In this document: in pieces, positions 1-8,952 of the stretch
Numbering within the stretch: position 1 is the first letter of the stretch
Layout of the letters: every line of letters starts with the position of its first letter
Position numbers and translations under genes: made by a program
The notes under the pieces: model-generated
What the model saw: only the letters and a program-made list of their open reading frames with translations
The model's database searches: none
What the model was told of the DNA's origin: nothing
Source: an uncultured Collinsella sp.
GTDB taxonomy: Bacteria > Actinomycetota > Coriobacteriia > Coriobacteriales > Coriobacteriaceae
Direction of reading: 5' to 3'
NCBI GenBank assembly: GCA_902478935.1
Contig: CABSMV010000011.1
Coordinates: 1-25,687 of the forward strand
Length of the DNA: 25,687 nt

Positions 1-22
1 CGGAGATGTGTATAAGAGACAG
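1..22. other. Nextera/Tn5 sequencing adapter remnant (not genomic)
   Basis: Positions 4-22 read AGATGTGTATAAGAGACAG, which is the 19-base Tn5 mosaic end used in Nextera libraries. The preceding CGG matches the end of the Read-2 adapter stem. It lies at the very edge of the window. Read on the minus strand it extends the neighbouring open frame with the artefact peptide CLLYTSP. Genomic sequence should be taken to begin at about position 23. Confidence 0.96.
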
Positions 23-1710
23 GACTGCATAGCCTCGTTCTGCTCGAACTCTTGCGCTGCGAGCTCGCGTGCCGCCTCGGCTGCCTGCTGCTGAGCGATA
101 GCCTCCTGCTCGGCAGCCTCGCGTGCGGCAGCGCGTTTCTCCTCGAAATCGTCGACAAATTTCTTGCCCTTTGCAAGCGCACCCTTAAAGAAGTTGGAAG
201 CGCTGGCGCCAATCGACGAGAACGCCGATGCAATGTCGACATGGGGCGTTGCCGCGGGAATCTCGGCCGAGAAATCAGTATCGCTCTCGTAAGACACGCG
301 CCTCGGCTGTTCAACGTAATCGTCGTCAGACTCGTCCGCAACGTCTTGCGCCGGCGCGGCGGGAGCCAAAATGTCCAGTCCTGCCGCGGGATCGATCGCG
401 GACACCGCCTCGGGCTCGGCAACGGCAGCGGTAACCGCGGCAGACTTATCATCCACGGTGACGACGGGCGCAGGCTCGGGCTCAAACGTCGGCTCCTCGC
501 CCTCCTCGTAATCGAGCGTGCAGGACTCGGGAAGCATTCCGAGCGCACGGATGGCATCCGAACCAAAGCGGATGTTGCCGGCGGCATTGCGATAGAGCTT
601 GGGCTCGGGCTCGGCCGCGACAGGCTCCTCCGCCGACTCGGCAGCGGAAATCTCGTCATTGAACTCTTCGGCCTGGACAGCCTGATTCTGATCCTCGGGC
701 ACGATGGCGCCAATCAGCGTCTCGTCGGCAGACGCACCCTCAAAGCCCTCGATCTGCTCGTCGAAAGCCTCACCCTGTTCGGGCTCGGTCTGAGTGTCGG
801 GAGCAATCGGCTGGCCGAACTCGTCCTCGGCGTAGGTAGGCTCTTCGTACTCGATGGTGTTGCCGTAGTCGTTTTGCTGCTGGGCCGCGGCATACTCCGC
901 CGCTGCACGCGCCATTTCCTCGGCACGACGCTTTTGCTCCCCAAAATAGGTATCGAACGGAACATCGTCGGGAAACTCGTTTTCGCCCTGGAAGGGAGCA
1001 ACGTTGTCCATAACGCCGAGCATAGCGGCGACAGAAGACTTGTTGCACACCGCGCCGGACGTATAGGGAAGAATATGGCGGTTAGAGATGATGTTTGCCG
1101 CGTTGGCAAGTGCAACGAGGGAAGCGAGGATCGCGACAATCCACAGCAGAACCTTGAGCGCGCCGGGGAGCGGCAGGATACGCAGGATGGCAACGGCAGC
1201 GGGGGCAACCGTGGCAACGGGCAACAGCTTGGCGATGAGCGCACGATACGAAGCATAGGGCTCGCGGGCGAGCAGCTCAGCACGGGGAGAGTCGTAGTGT
1301 GCGACAACGACCACCGGGCGGTTGCGCGGAGACGCGAGCGGGCCCGAGGCCTTGTGGTAGGCGATGACATTTTGGCTCACGCCCGTCTTGCCCAGGCGCG
1401 AAACCACGGGGTGCCCTGTGCGTTCGAGCACGTAAAGAACGGCGCCGACAATGGCCAGCAAGGTGCCGACCAAGCCGATACCGCCACCGATGCCCATCAG
1501 CAGGGCACCGGCAAACGCAAGAATACCGGTAACGGCAAATGCCAACCTACTGGGCGCCGGGGCATTGAACTCCTGAACCTCGGGATCAAAGCCGTGGTTG
1601 CGGAAGATCTGAGCGATATCCTCGGCCGCCAAGCGCTCTTCTTCGCTGCATGCCGGCGTAATGCCGGTGTTCTGCAGCAGGTGGTTAATATAGTTCTGGG
1701 TGTTCGCCAT
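23..1710 (-). CDS. M28-peptidase-like membrane protein, 3' end missing at contig edge
   Basis: About 562 codons are present, read leftward from an ATG at 1708-1710 with GGAG 5 nt upstream; the C-terminus is lost at the contig edge. Residues about 56-95 and 158-205 look like pairs of membrane segments. Between them VVVVAHYDSPRAE (about 132-145) matches the His-x-Asp zinc motif of M28 aminopeptidases. A second M28-like motif, SGAVCNKSSVAAML (about 218-231), has Cys where the family has its metal-bridging Asp. From about residue 260 the chain becomes a long acidic, Ala/Glu/Pro-rich low-complexity region, ending in a charged helix rich in Ala, Glu, Gln and Lys. The expected Glu-Glu and later metal ligands are not seen, so they are either beyond the contig end or absent. 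The fold assignment is moderate; whether it is catalytically active is open. Confidence 0.6.
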
Positions 1711-1908
1711 GTGCGCTCCACATCCATAATCCGACAAATAGGCCCAATGCATGCACATTAGAACCGTATATAGTCGAAAGTATACCCCGAGCGAGCGCAA
1801 ACGACCGAATTCGGGCCATCTTAACGCCCCGAGCGGACAAGGATATAGCCTAATCTCCATATCGGACTAAAATCATGGCAGCAAACCACCTTCTCATGCG
1901 AGGACTCT
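1711..1908. promoter_or_regulatory. Divergent intergenic promoter region
   Basis: This 198-bp gap separates the leftward peptidase gene from the rightward WYL pair. Rightward, TTAACG (1821-1826) and TATAGC (1844-1849) are 17 bp apart and form a plausible sigma-A promoter. Leftward, TATACT (complement of 1779-1784) is a good -10, but no clear -35 is seen. A 10-bp palindrome CCGAATTCGG lies at 1805-1814 between the two and could be an operator. No RecA-NDp/PafBC-type motif (TTGTCRGTG with a downstream -10) was recognised. Confidence 0.4.
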
Positions 1909-2931
1909 ATGACGGCAAGCGACACGACCGCGACAATTAAAAAGGGGAATTCGGAGCCCAGTTTCGATAAAACGGCTCAGCGCATCCTCAATCTTTTCTT
2001 TGTGCTCAATAGCTCCCCCGAACCGCTGACGACCGAGCAGATCGTCTTGGATTCCGACCTGGGATATGGCTCCGGCAACATCGACTCGGATAAGCGCAAG
2101 TTTCGGCGCGATCGTGACAAACTGCTCGAGCGTGGCATCTTAATCAAGGAGGTTCGCCCCGCCGGTGCGCAGGAGACCGAGGAAAGCTCGTGGACAATCG
2201 ACCGCGAGCACACCTTTGCAGCAGGCGGCCTCATCACCGCAGACGACGCCGATATCCTGCTCAACGCCATCGACCAGACACTAGCGGCCGGCTCATCCAC
2301 TTTTGCCGCACCGCTTGCCGATATTCGCTCCAAGATTGCCTATCTCACCGGTAGGACGACGGTGGACGAAGCACCGATCAGCCGCTCTCCCACCGTCGAT
2401 GCGGTATGGAGCGCCTTTGCCGAGCGATGCGCGCTGCGATTTTTATATCAGAACGGACGCGGCGAGCAGAAAGAACGTACCGTCTGCGTCTACGGCATGT
2501 TCGAACGCGAGGGCGTGGCGTACTTCTGCGGCCTCGACAATGTCACCGACGGCATCAGGACATTCCGCTGCGACCGTATCGTTCGCGCTTGGCGTCCTTC
2601 GAAGGCCTACGCCATCCCTGCGGACTTCAATCTCAACGACTATCTGTTCTTTGAATTCGATTTTGCCGACCGACCGCCCGTTGCAGCCACGTTCTCGTTC
2701 GCCCCTCAGACGCAGATCGATATGATCAACGGCCTCACGCGCGGGCGAGGTGAGCTCGCACACACCGATGCGGGATGGACCTGGACCGTTGACGTGCGTG
2801 ACCTTGAAGCCGCCGCCTCATTTTGCATGGCCCACGCCATGGACGGCATGAGGCCCATGGCCCCCAAATCGCTCAAGCAGGCGTGGAACCACCTCATCGA
2901 AAGGACGGTGCACGAGTATGCCCGTGCGTAA
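1909..2931 (+). CDS. WYL-domain transcriptional regulator, PafB-like (first of pair)
   Basis: This 340-residue protein has an N-terminal winged helix-turn-helix (about 20-105; a split with DSDKRKFRRDRDKLLERGIL as the recognition and wing region) and a WYL domain (about 165-230). The WYL core is degenerate: GVAYFCGL replaces the usual W-Y-L strand, but the FRCDRI motif that follows is kept. WYL proteins bind ligands or single-stranded nucleic acid and regulate transcription. Paired actinobacterial members, PafB and PafC, activate the LexA-independent DNA-damage response. The ATG at 1909 follows GCGAGGA closely. The next gene overlaps by 14 bp in another frame, so the two are translationally coupled and probably form a heterodimer. 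No proteasome genes are nearby, so the pafBC name is only by analogy. Confidence 0.8.
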   Translation: MTASDTTATIKKGNSEPSFDKTAQRILNLFFVLNSSPEPLTTEQIVLDSDLGYGSGNIDSDKRKFRRDRDKLLERGILIKEVRPAGAQETEESSWTIDREHTFAAGGLITADDADILLNAIDQTLAAGSSTFAAPLADIRSKIAYLTGRTTVDEAPISRSPTVDAVWSAFAERCALRFLYQNGRGEQKERTVCVYGMFEREGVAYFCGLDNVTDGIRTFRCDRIVRAWRPSKAYAIPADFNLNDYLFFEFDFADRPPVAATFSFAPQTQIDMINGLTRGRGELAHTDAGWTWTVDVRDLEAAASFCMAHAMDGMRPMAPKSLKQAWNHLIERTVHEYARA

Positions 2932-3835
2932 ACTCACCAGCGAGCAGAGACTCTCGCGCGCCATCGACATCATGGAGGCCCTCTACGCCGCCGGCGAGAG
3001 CGGCATGACACGAACCGAGATTTGCAGTCGCTTTGACATCACGGGGGTGTCGCTCGACGAGATTCTCGAGATCGTCTCGACGCTCGCGGACCGAGAATCG
3101 GGCGCGCGCATCATCTGCGAATGCCGCGGCGAGCGTGTGGTCCTCACCGGCGACGCCGGGCGTGTTCTACCGTTGCGCCTGAGTGCCGCCGAGGGCGCTG
3201 TGCTCAACCACGAACTTGAATCGTTGGGGATCGAGCCGCAGACGGCAGCCCGGATTCGGCATGCTCTTCTACCCGAAGAGCTCGGCTATAACCAGCGCAT
3301 CTTTGACACCGTCAACCACGGGTCGCACTGGCAGCAGCTGAGCTGCGCCATTCAGGACGGCGTTCGCTGCCGCATCTCGTATCGCTCGATGGACGATGCA
3401 CGGCCACGCGAGCGTCTGGTCGACCCCTTGCGCATTACGGCAAACGGCGACCAAACATACTTGATTGCCTGGGACATCGCAGTCGATGAGCAGCGCACCT
3501 ATCGCATGGATAAAATCGAGGGACTCACCTTGACGGAAGACTCCGTCGTGTCTCACGCACCGGACGTCGCATCCCTCCACGATTCCCTTGCCCGGACGCA
3601 GCGTAGCGCAAAGCTCTTGATGCCATTCGATATGGCGGAACATCTGGACTGGGCCGGCATCACCCTAATCGAGCGCAGCGGGGCAGACATGGCAATGGTA
3701 ACCGTGCATTACGGCTCCGAGCGTTGGCTACTGAGCCAGGTAATCGCAGCGGGCGGAGCCATCCGCATCTTGGATGACCCCACCCTGTCAAAGCGTCTGT
3801 GCGATATGGCAAAAACCCTCGTTTGTCCGCTTTAG
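2918..3835 (+). CDS. WYL-domain transcriptional regulator, PafC-like (second of pair)
   Basis: This 305-residue protein has a short N-terminal helix-turn-helix-like region (about 5-75) and a WYL domain (about 140-205) with QTYLIAWDI as the WYL strand and TYRMDKIEGL as the conserved F-R-x-D-R-I motif. A C-terminal WCX-like extension (about 220-305) follows. Its ATG lies inside the 3' end of the preceding WYL gene, indicating one mRNA and stoichiometric expression. Its stop codon overlaps the dinG stop on the opposite strand by 4 bp, so the two transcripts converge with no spacer and no terminator between them. By family it is a transcription factor; the DNA-damage link is inferred from PafBC and from the dinG neighbour. 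Confidence 0.8.
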   Translation: MPVRKLTSEQRLSRAIDIMEALYAAGESGMTRTEICSRFDITGVSLDEILEIVSTLADRESGARIICECRGERVVLTGDAGRVLPLRLSAAEGAVLNHELESLGIEPQTAARIRHALLPEELGYNQRIFDTVNHGSHWQQLSCAIQDGVRCRISYRSMDDARPRERLVDPLRITANGDQTYLIAWDIAVDEQRTYRMDKIEGLTLTEDSVVSHAPDVASLHDSLARTQRSAKLLMPFDMAEHLDWAGITLIERSGADMAMVTVHYGSERWLLSQVIAAGGAIRILDDPTLSKRLCDMAKTLVCPL

Positions 3836-6726
3836 CGCCGCCGCTCGTGGCGTGCACGCCACAGTTGCAGATAGTGCCCGATCTGCGCCGATTCGATGCG
3901 CTGGTAGGAGCTCGTGGGCAGCGACGTTAAGAACTTCTTTCCGTAGCCCTTCGTCACCAGGCGCGGGTCGGCCAGAATCAGCACGCCGCAATCGGTCGAC
4001 GAGCGGATAAGGCGGCCAGCCGCCTGCTTGACCTCGAGCACCGCCTCGGGCAGCGAATAGCGCGCCCAAGCGCGGTCTTCGCGCAGGTTGCGCTCGCACG
4101 AGAGCGGGTCCGTGGGGCTCGAGAACGGCAGCTTGGGAATGATGACGCAGCGCAGTGTCTCGCCGCTGGCGTCGAATCCCTCCCAGAAGGCCTTAAGAGC
4201 AAAAAGCGACGAGGTCGGCTCGTTGATAAACCGGTCGCGCAGGCGACGAGGAGATGAGTTGCGCTGCTGGCAGTTGAGCTCAAGACCTGCACGGGCCATC
4301 TTGGGCTCAACGCGGGCGTACAGGTCTTCCATGTCGCGCCGATTGGTAAACAGTGTGAGCACCGATCCGCCCATGGCAAGATGGGCGTCGACCAGCACGC
4401 GCTCGAGCGCCGTAAGATAGCTCTCACGATCGCGCGGATCGGGTATATCGCCCGCAACGACTACAGCCATGTTTGAATCAAAGTCGTAGCTCGAGTCCAA
4501 GTGCAGCGACGAGGATGTCGAAGCACCGATGCGATCGAGGCCGACCGCGTGGTTAAAGTGTTCAAAGCTTTTGGACACCGTCATGGTCGCCGAGGCAAAG
4601 ATAGCCGTGTGAACCTCGGGCAGCCACTCGGTTGCCAAGGCCTCGCCAATGTCGATGCGCTCTGCGGTCATTGACTCTCCGCCGGCACGCAACCTGCGAT
4701 TGACCTGCAGCGAATACACGTAGTGTTCATCGGTGCCGTCGATGATGAGTTTGAGGTTCTCGGCCAGCTCGTGCAGGCGGCGCGAGATATCGCCCAGGTC
4801 GACAACAACCTCGGGCTTGTCGGCGGCGACGGCCTGCACCAGCGCGTCGACGCTCTTGTCAGCTTGTTCCAATGCATCGATGGCAGCGTAGGCCGACTGT
4901 AAGAAATCATGCCAGTCGTCAGATTCGCGCAGCTCGGGGCCAATCCATAGATTGGCATTGTCATAACCCCCACGGGCACGGCGGCCGAGCTCGCGAACGC
5001 CATCGAACACGTCGGCGATTGCCATGCTCGCGCGCGCAACCGTCGACGTCGCCTTGGCAGTAAGGCCCAGATAGAGCGTAGAGCCCTCGGAGGTTGCCAA
5101 ATCACGGGAGACCTGGCTTAGCGCACCGGTGCTCGAGCCACCCAGGCGCTCAAACAGAACGCGTGATTCGTCCGCCGACACCACGCGCGCCCACTGACGG
5201 CGCGCCTCGCGCTCGATAGAATGAGCCTCGTCGATTACCCAATGACGAATCGGAGGCAAAATCCTGCCCTCGGCCGCGACATTGCGGAACAGCAGGGAAT
5301 GGTTGGTGACCACCACATCGGCATGCGCCGCACGACGGCGAGCGCCGTGGACCAAACATTTATCAGGGAAAAACGGGCAGAGGCGACGAGCACACTCGCG
5401 CGAGGCCGTCGTAAAGTCGGGGCGGTTGACGCTGCGCCACCGAATGCCAAGTGAGTCGAGGTCGCCATCGGCTGATTGGCAGACGTACGCCATAATGACC
5501 GCGACCGCCGTGAGCGTGTCCGCCGGATCGCGCTTGGTGGTAATCTCGACCTGGCCGCGGCTCATGCGCTCAAGCTTGCGCAGGCACGGATAGTGGTCAT
5601 ACCCCTTGAGAGCGCAAAATGACAGGCCACCGTCCAGTTGCTCGGCAAGTTTTGGCAGCTCATGGTACATGAGCTGGTCGGCAAGATTGTTCGATTTGGT
5701 CGCAATACCAACCGTGATGTTGTTACGGCGCGCTGCCTCGGCAAAAGGTACCAGATAGGCCATCGATTTGCCGACACCCGTGCCCGCCTCAATTACGCGA
5801 TGAGTGCCCGTGACCAGCGCATCGCGGACCTCGAGCGCCATCGCGATCTGCTCATCACGCGGCTCGTAGGTGGGATACATGCGATTGACCAGGCCACCTG
5901 GCGCATAGTCTGCCTCAATCTCCTCACGACTCGGCATCTTGAGGACCGGCAGTTCGTCGGCGTCCACCCGGTCGTCGGCGCGATCGGCCTTGAGAACGTC
6001 AGCACGAGCGGCGCTGAGAGAGAAGATAGAACCAGGGTTCTGCCCCGCCAAGAATGAGAAGATTGGACGATAGGACCATGGCACGTCCGGATGCATGTCG
6101 GCTAGGCGCGCCATGAGGCCCTGGGGCAAGTCGGTGAGTGCCACGAGCAACACGCGCCATACGCCACACAGGGCGTCGACGTCGGCATTGGCACGGTGTG
6201 ATACCGAGTCACAGCCAAACAGATCGGCCATAAAAGACAGCTTGTGCGAGGCCAGGCGCGGAAGCGCGATGCGCGACAGCGCCAGCGAATCGATCCAAAT
6301 ATCGCTCACGTTGACGCCGCCTTTGACCGACTCGATAAACGAGCGGTCGAACGTGGCGTTATGTGCGATCACCGGGCAACCACCGACAAAATCGGCGAGA
6401 GCGGCGACGGCCTCAACGGCCGACGGGGCATCTGCCACATCGGCATTTGTAATGCTCGTGAGCTCGGTAATCTCGGCGGGAATTAGCTGCTTGGGATGCA
6501 CGAAGGTATCGAAGCGGTCGACGATCTCGCGGCCCGAAAGACGAGCCGCCGAGATCTCGATCAGCTCATTGTCCTGCACCGAAAGACCTGTGGTCTCGGT
6601 ATCGAGGACGATCACATCTTCCTCGATAAGGCCGAAGGACTGCGTTTTGGCGCGTTCGGCAAGCGTGGCATAGGAGTCGATGACAAACTGCGGCGTTCCT
6701 GACGAAACCGCGTCCTCGATTAGCAT
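3832..6726 (-). CDS. dinG: DinG-type helicase with N-terminal DEDDh exonuclease domain
   Basis: This 964-residue protein joins a DnaQ-like 3'-5' exonuclease to an XPD/DinG superfamily-2 helicase, as in Bacillus DinG. Exonuclease motifs: LDTETTGL (D42, E44), AHNATFD (D127) and HRANAD (H177, D182), a complete DEDDh set. Helicase motifs: Walker A AGTGVGKS (314-321) and DEAH (499-502). Four cysteines, C381, C445, C450 and C457, have the spacing of the XPD-family 4Fe-4S cluster. C-terminal QAAGRLIRS fits motif VI. The ATG overlaps the end of ddl by 7 bp and lacks a clear Shine-Dalgarno, so translation probably depends on coupling. The family acts in DNA repair and resolution of R-loops or structured DNA. 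All catalytic residues are present. Confidence 0.93.
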   Translation of the reverse strand: MLIEDAVSSGTPQFVIDSYATLAERAKTQSFGLIEEDVIVLDTETTGLSVQDNELIEISAARLSGREIVDRFDTFVHPKQLIPAEITELTSITNADVADAPSAVEAVAALADFVGGCPVIAHNATFDRSFIESVKGGVNVSDIWIDSLALSRIALPRLASHKLSFMADLFGCDSVSHRANADVDALCGVWRVLLVALTDLPQGLMARLADMHPDVPWSYRPIFSFLAGQNPGSIFSLSAARADVLKADRADDRVDADELPVLKMPSREEIEADYAPGGLVNRMYPTYEPRDEQIAMALEVRDALVTGTHRVIEAGTGVGKSMAYLVPFAEAARRNNITVGIATKSNNLADQLMYHELPKLAEQLDGGLSFCALKGYDHYPCLRKLERMSRGQVEITTKRDPADTLTAVAVIMAYVCQSADGDLDSLGIRWRSVNRPDFTTASRECARRLCPFFPDKCLVHGARRRAAHADVVVTNHSLLFRNVAAEGRILPPIRHWVIDEAHSIEREARRQWARVVSADESRVLFERLGGSSTGALSQVSRDLATSEGSTLYLGLTAKATSTVARASMAIADVFDGVRELGRRARGGYDNANLWIGPELRESDDWHDFLQSAYAAIDALEQADKSVDALVQAVAADKPEVVVDLGDISRRLHELAENLKLIIDGTDEHYVYSLQVNRRLRAGGESMTAERIDIGEALATEWLPEVHTAIFASATMTVSKSFEHFNHAVGLDRIGASTSSSLHLDSSYDFDSNMAVVVAGDIPDPRDRESYLTALERVLVDAHLAMGGSVLTLFTNRRDMEDLYARVEPKMARAGLELNCQQRNSSPRRLRDRFINEPTSSLFALKAFWEGFDASGETLRCVIIPKLPFSSPTDPLSCERNLREDRAWARYSLPEAVLEVKQAAGRLIRSSTDCGVLILADPRLVTKGYGKKFLTSLPTSSYQRIESAQIGHYLQLWRARHERRR

Positions 6727-7685
6727 GCAATGCCCGCTCGACGAAGGCCCATACGGATCAGGCTGTCACAGACCTGCGGGAACGTCATGTCGTCGGTGTG
6801 GCGGATCTCGTCCGGATACAGCGACGTATCGGTCATGCCGGGAATGGTATTGGTCTCGAGGATGACGGGGCCGTCCTCACTCACAATAAAGTCGCTGCGC
6901 GAGATACCCAGGCAACCGAGGGCCTTGTGAGCAGCACAGGCAAGCTCCTGGGCACGAGCGTAATTCTCGGGTGAAATCTGCGCCGGAATGCGATGGATGT
7001 CCGTAGGGTCGACATACTTCACGTCCAGATCGTAGAACTCGCAGTCCTCGGGCTTACGAATCTCGACAATCGGCAGAGCGCGCACGTCATCTTCGCCGTA
7101 TACGCCGACGGTGATCTCGGTACCCTCGATGCACTTCTCGACCAGCACTTTGTCGCCGTACTCAAACGCCTTGGCGATTGCCGCGGGCAGCTCGGAGGGC
7201 TCATGGACCAGGGAAATGCCATAGCTGGAACCGTTGACGGCCGGCTTCACAAAGCAGCGCTCGCCACAAACCTCGACGATATGATCGATATCGACTTCAT
7301 CGCCCACCTCGAGCGCAAGGCCGGGGGCAATGGGAATGCCCGCCTTGGCGTACAGGAGCTTAGAGACCTCCTTGTCGGCACCGCAGGCGCTGGCAAGCAC
7401 GCCCGAAGCCGTGTAGGGGATACCCAGGGTCTCCATGGCGCCTTGCATGGCGCCATCCTCGCCGCCGGCGCCGTGCATGGCGATAAACGCCACGTCAAAG
7501 CCGCCGGTCGCCATGGTTACCATAAAATCATCGGCAGCCGTGTCGAGCAGCTCCACCGAAGTGTAGCCGGCCTCCTTCAAGGCAACCACGACGTTCTTTC
7601 CCGAATTGAGCGAGATCTCGCGCTCAGCGGAATGACCGCCCGCCAAGACCGCTACGTGCATGTTCTCTAGGCTTTTACCCGGCAT
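6720..7685 (-). CDS. ddl: D-alanine--D-alanine ligase
   Basis: This 321-residue ATP-grasp enzyme joins two D-alanines for peptidoglycan precursors in the cytoplasm. Visible landmarks are AGGHSAEREIS (E21, first D-Ala site), VKPAVNGSSYGIS (ATP-binding loop, 147-158), EFYDLDVKY (Tyr in the omega loop, typical of D-Ala-D-Ala rather than D-Ala-D-Lac ligases), SRSDF (R263) and LETNTIPGMT (276-285, metal ligands). The ATG at 7685 is preceded by GAGGAGGAG at 7 nt, which fixes the start against the internal Met9. A TACAAT on the minus strand (complement of 7725-7730) is a possible -10. It overlaps dinG by 7 bp and heads that transcript. Confidence 0.95.
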   Translation of the reverse strand: MPGKSLENMHVAVLAGGHSAEREISLNSGKNVVVALKEAGYTSVELLDTAADDFMVTMATGGFDVAFIAMHGAGGEDGAMQGAMETLGIPYTASGVLASACGADKEVSKLLYAKAGIPIAPGLALEVGDEVDIDHIVEVCGERCFVKPAVNGSSYGISLVHEPSELPAAIAKAFEYGDKVLVEKCIEGTEITVGVYGEDDVRALPIVEIRKPEDCEFYDLDVKYVDPTDIHRIPAQISPENYARAQELACAAHKALGCLGISRSDFIVSEDGPVILETNTIPGMTDTSLYPDEIRHTDDMTFPQVCDSLIRMGLRRAGIAC

Positions 7686-7770
7686 GGGCAGACTCCTCCT
7701 CTATAATTTCTGCAGCTGATACCATATTGTAGCGATACCCTCTACGTTTCCCCAAAATCGAAAGGCTTCC
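7686..7770. promoter_or_regulatory. Divergent ddl/rlmN promoter region
   Basis: This 85-bp gap must hold both promoters. On the plus strand TATAAT (7702-7707) is a perfect -10, but it lacks a convincing -35. On the minus strand TACAAT (complement of 7725-7730) is the likely ddl -10. The rlmN ribosome site GAAAGG is at 7760-7765. Confidence 0.4.
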
Positions 7771-8823
7771 ATGAATCCCAGGACTAAATCTCAGGACATT
7801 CGCGACTTGAGCCAAAACGATATTCGCGAGCTTGTGGCCGAACTTGGCCAGCCCGCCTTCCGCGCGAAGCAGCTCATCGAATGGGTCTTTGAGAAGAACG
7901 TTTGTTCGTTTGACGATATGACCAACCTTCCCAAGGCTTTCCGCGAGCAGCTTAAAGAGGCTTTTGCCTTTGACACGCCGACTGAACTCACCAAGCAGGT
8001 TTCCAAAGATGGCTCTCGCAAGTATCTGCTCGAGTACCACGACGGCGTTTCCGTCGAGACCGTCGGCATGCCCCGTCGTAACAAGCTTTCCGTCTGCGTT
8101 TCCACCCAGGCAGGCTGTGGCACGGGCTGTGCCTTTTGCGCTACCGGTCTCAACGGCCTCAAGCGCTCTCTGACCGCTCAAGAGATCGTCGACCAGGTAC
8201 TTCATGTATCCAACGACTTTGGCGAGCGCGCCACGAGCGTTGTCTTCATGGGCCAGGGCGAGCCGTTTGCCAACTACGACGAGGTTCTCAAGGCGCTGCG
8301 AATCCTCAACGACCCCGATGGCATCGGTATCGGCGCTCGTCACCTCACCGTCTCTACCAGCGGCGTTATTCCCGGTATTCGCAAATTTGCCGATATCCCC
8401 GAGCAGTTCACGCTTGCCGTTTCCCTGCATTCCGCCATCCAGTCGACGCGCAATAAGCTCATGCCCGGTGTTAAGAAGTACACGCTGCTTCGCCTTCACG
8501 AAGCGCTTCAGCTCTACACCGAGAAGACCGGCCGCCGCCCGACCTATGAGTATGCCATGATCGAAGGCGTCAACGATACGAATCCCGAAATGCAGGCGCT
8601 CTGCGACTTCTGCGAGGGAACGCTGTGCCACGTTAACCTCATTCAGCTTAACGACATCGAGGGTAGCCCGCTCAAGCCGTCGCCGATTCATAAGGTTGAG
8701 GATCTTCAGCGTCGTCTTGAGTCCCGTGGCATCGAGACCACGATTCGTAACTCCCGTGGTAACGATATTGACGCCGCTTGCGGACAGCTGAAGCAGCGCT
8801 TCAAAGTTCAGAAGAACGCATAG
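7771..8823 (+). CDS. rlmN: Dual-specificity 23S rRNA A2503 / tRNA A37 C2-methyltransferase
   Basis: This 350-residue radical-SAM enzyme methylates C2 of A2503 in 23S rRNA and, in bacteria studied, A37 of some tRNAs. The 4Fe-4S triad is C116-x3-C120-x2-C123 in AGCGTGCAFCATG. FMGQGEP (159-165) is the SAM-binding GGE-like motif. The C-terminal RNSRGNDIDAACGQL holds C337, the catalytic cysteine that goes with mono-methylated Cys chemistry. The N-terminal accessory domain (about 8-95) is intact. These features, together with the wholly housekeeping neighbourhood, favour RlmN over the resistance enzyme Cfr. The gene is monocistronic, between ddl (divergent) and a terminator. Confidence 0.95.
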   Translation: MNPRTKSQDIRDLSQNDIRELVAELGQPAFRAKQLIEWVFEKNVCSFDDMTNLPKAFREQLKEAFAFDTPTELTKQVSKDGSRKYLLEYHDGVSVETVGMPRRNKLSVCVSTQAGCGTGCAFCATGLNGLKRSLTAQEIVDQVLHVSNDFGERATSVVFMGQGEPFANYDEVLKALRILNDPDGIGIGARHLTVSTSGVIPGIRKFADIPEQFTLAVSLHSAIQSTRNKLMPGVKKYTLLRLHEALQLYTEKTGRRPTYEYAMIEGVNDTNPEMQALCDFCEGTLCHVNLIQLNDIEGSPLKPSPIHKVEDLQRRLESRGIETTIRNSRGNDIDAACGQLKQRFKVQKNA

Positions 8824-8841
8824 GGGAGTCGCATCCCAAAA

Positions 8842-8857
8842 CGTTTCATGTGAAACA
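8842..8857. other. Degenerate parS-like site after rlmN
   Basis: The 16-mer CGTTTCATGTGAAACA differs from the perfect parS sites at 11.0 kb at two positions: the first base and the eighth base, which lies inside the CACGTG core. The inner 14 bases form a near-palindrome. It is possibly a weak ParB site or a decayed copy. Confidence 0.45.
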
Positions 8858-8862
8858 TCGAA

Positions 8863-8902
8863 CGACCCCGGTTACAGAATATGCAACCGGGGTCGTTTCA
8901 TT
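8863..8902 (+). terminator. Rho-independent terminator of rlmN
   Basis: The 11-bp perfect stem CGACCCCGGTT (8863-8873) pairs with AACCGGGGTCG (8885-8895) across an 11-nt loop. TTTCATTT follows. Confidence 0.8.
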
Positions 8903-8952
8903 TATTGACCTTAATTTTGAATCAGCTGCTACCTTTCCCATTTTTTACGGCC

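Noticed and set aside
52..1761. Long rightward open frame (569 codons) over the peptidase gene
   Set aside because: It is antisense to a frame with coherent membrane segments, an M28-like motif and a ribosome site. Its own translation is Arg/Gly/Leu-rich with no recognisable domain, a usual shadow in GC-rich DNA.
7771..8823. Cfr-type antibiotic-resistance methyltransferase
   Set aside because: Motif context, length and housekeeping neighbours match RlmN, and there is no mobile element nearby.
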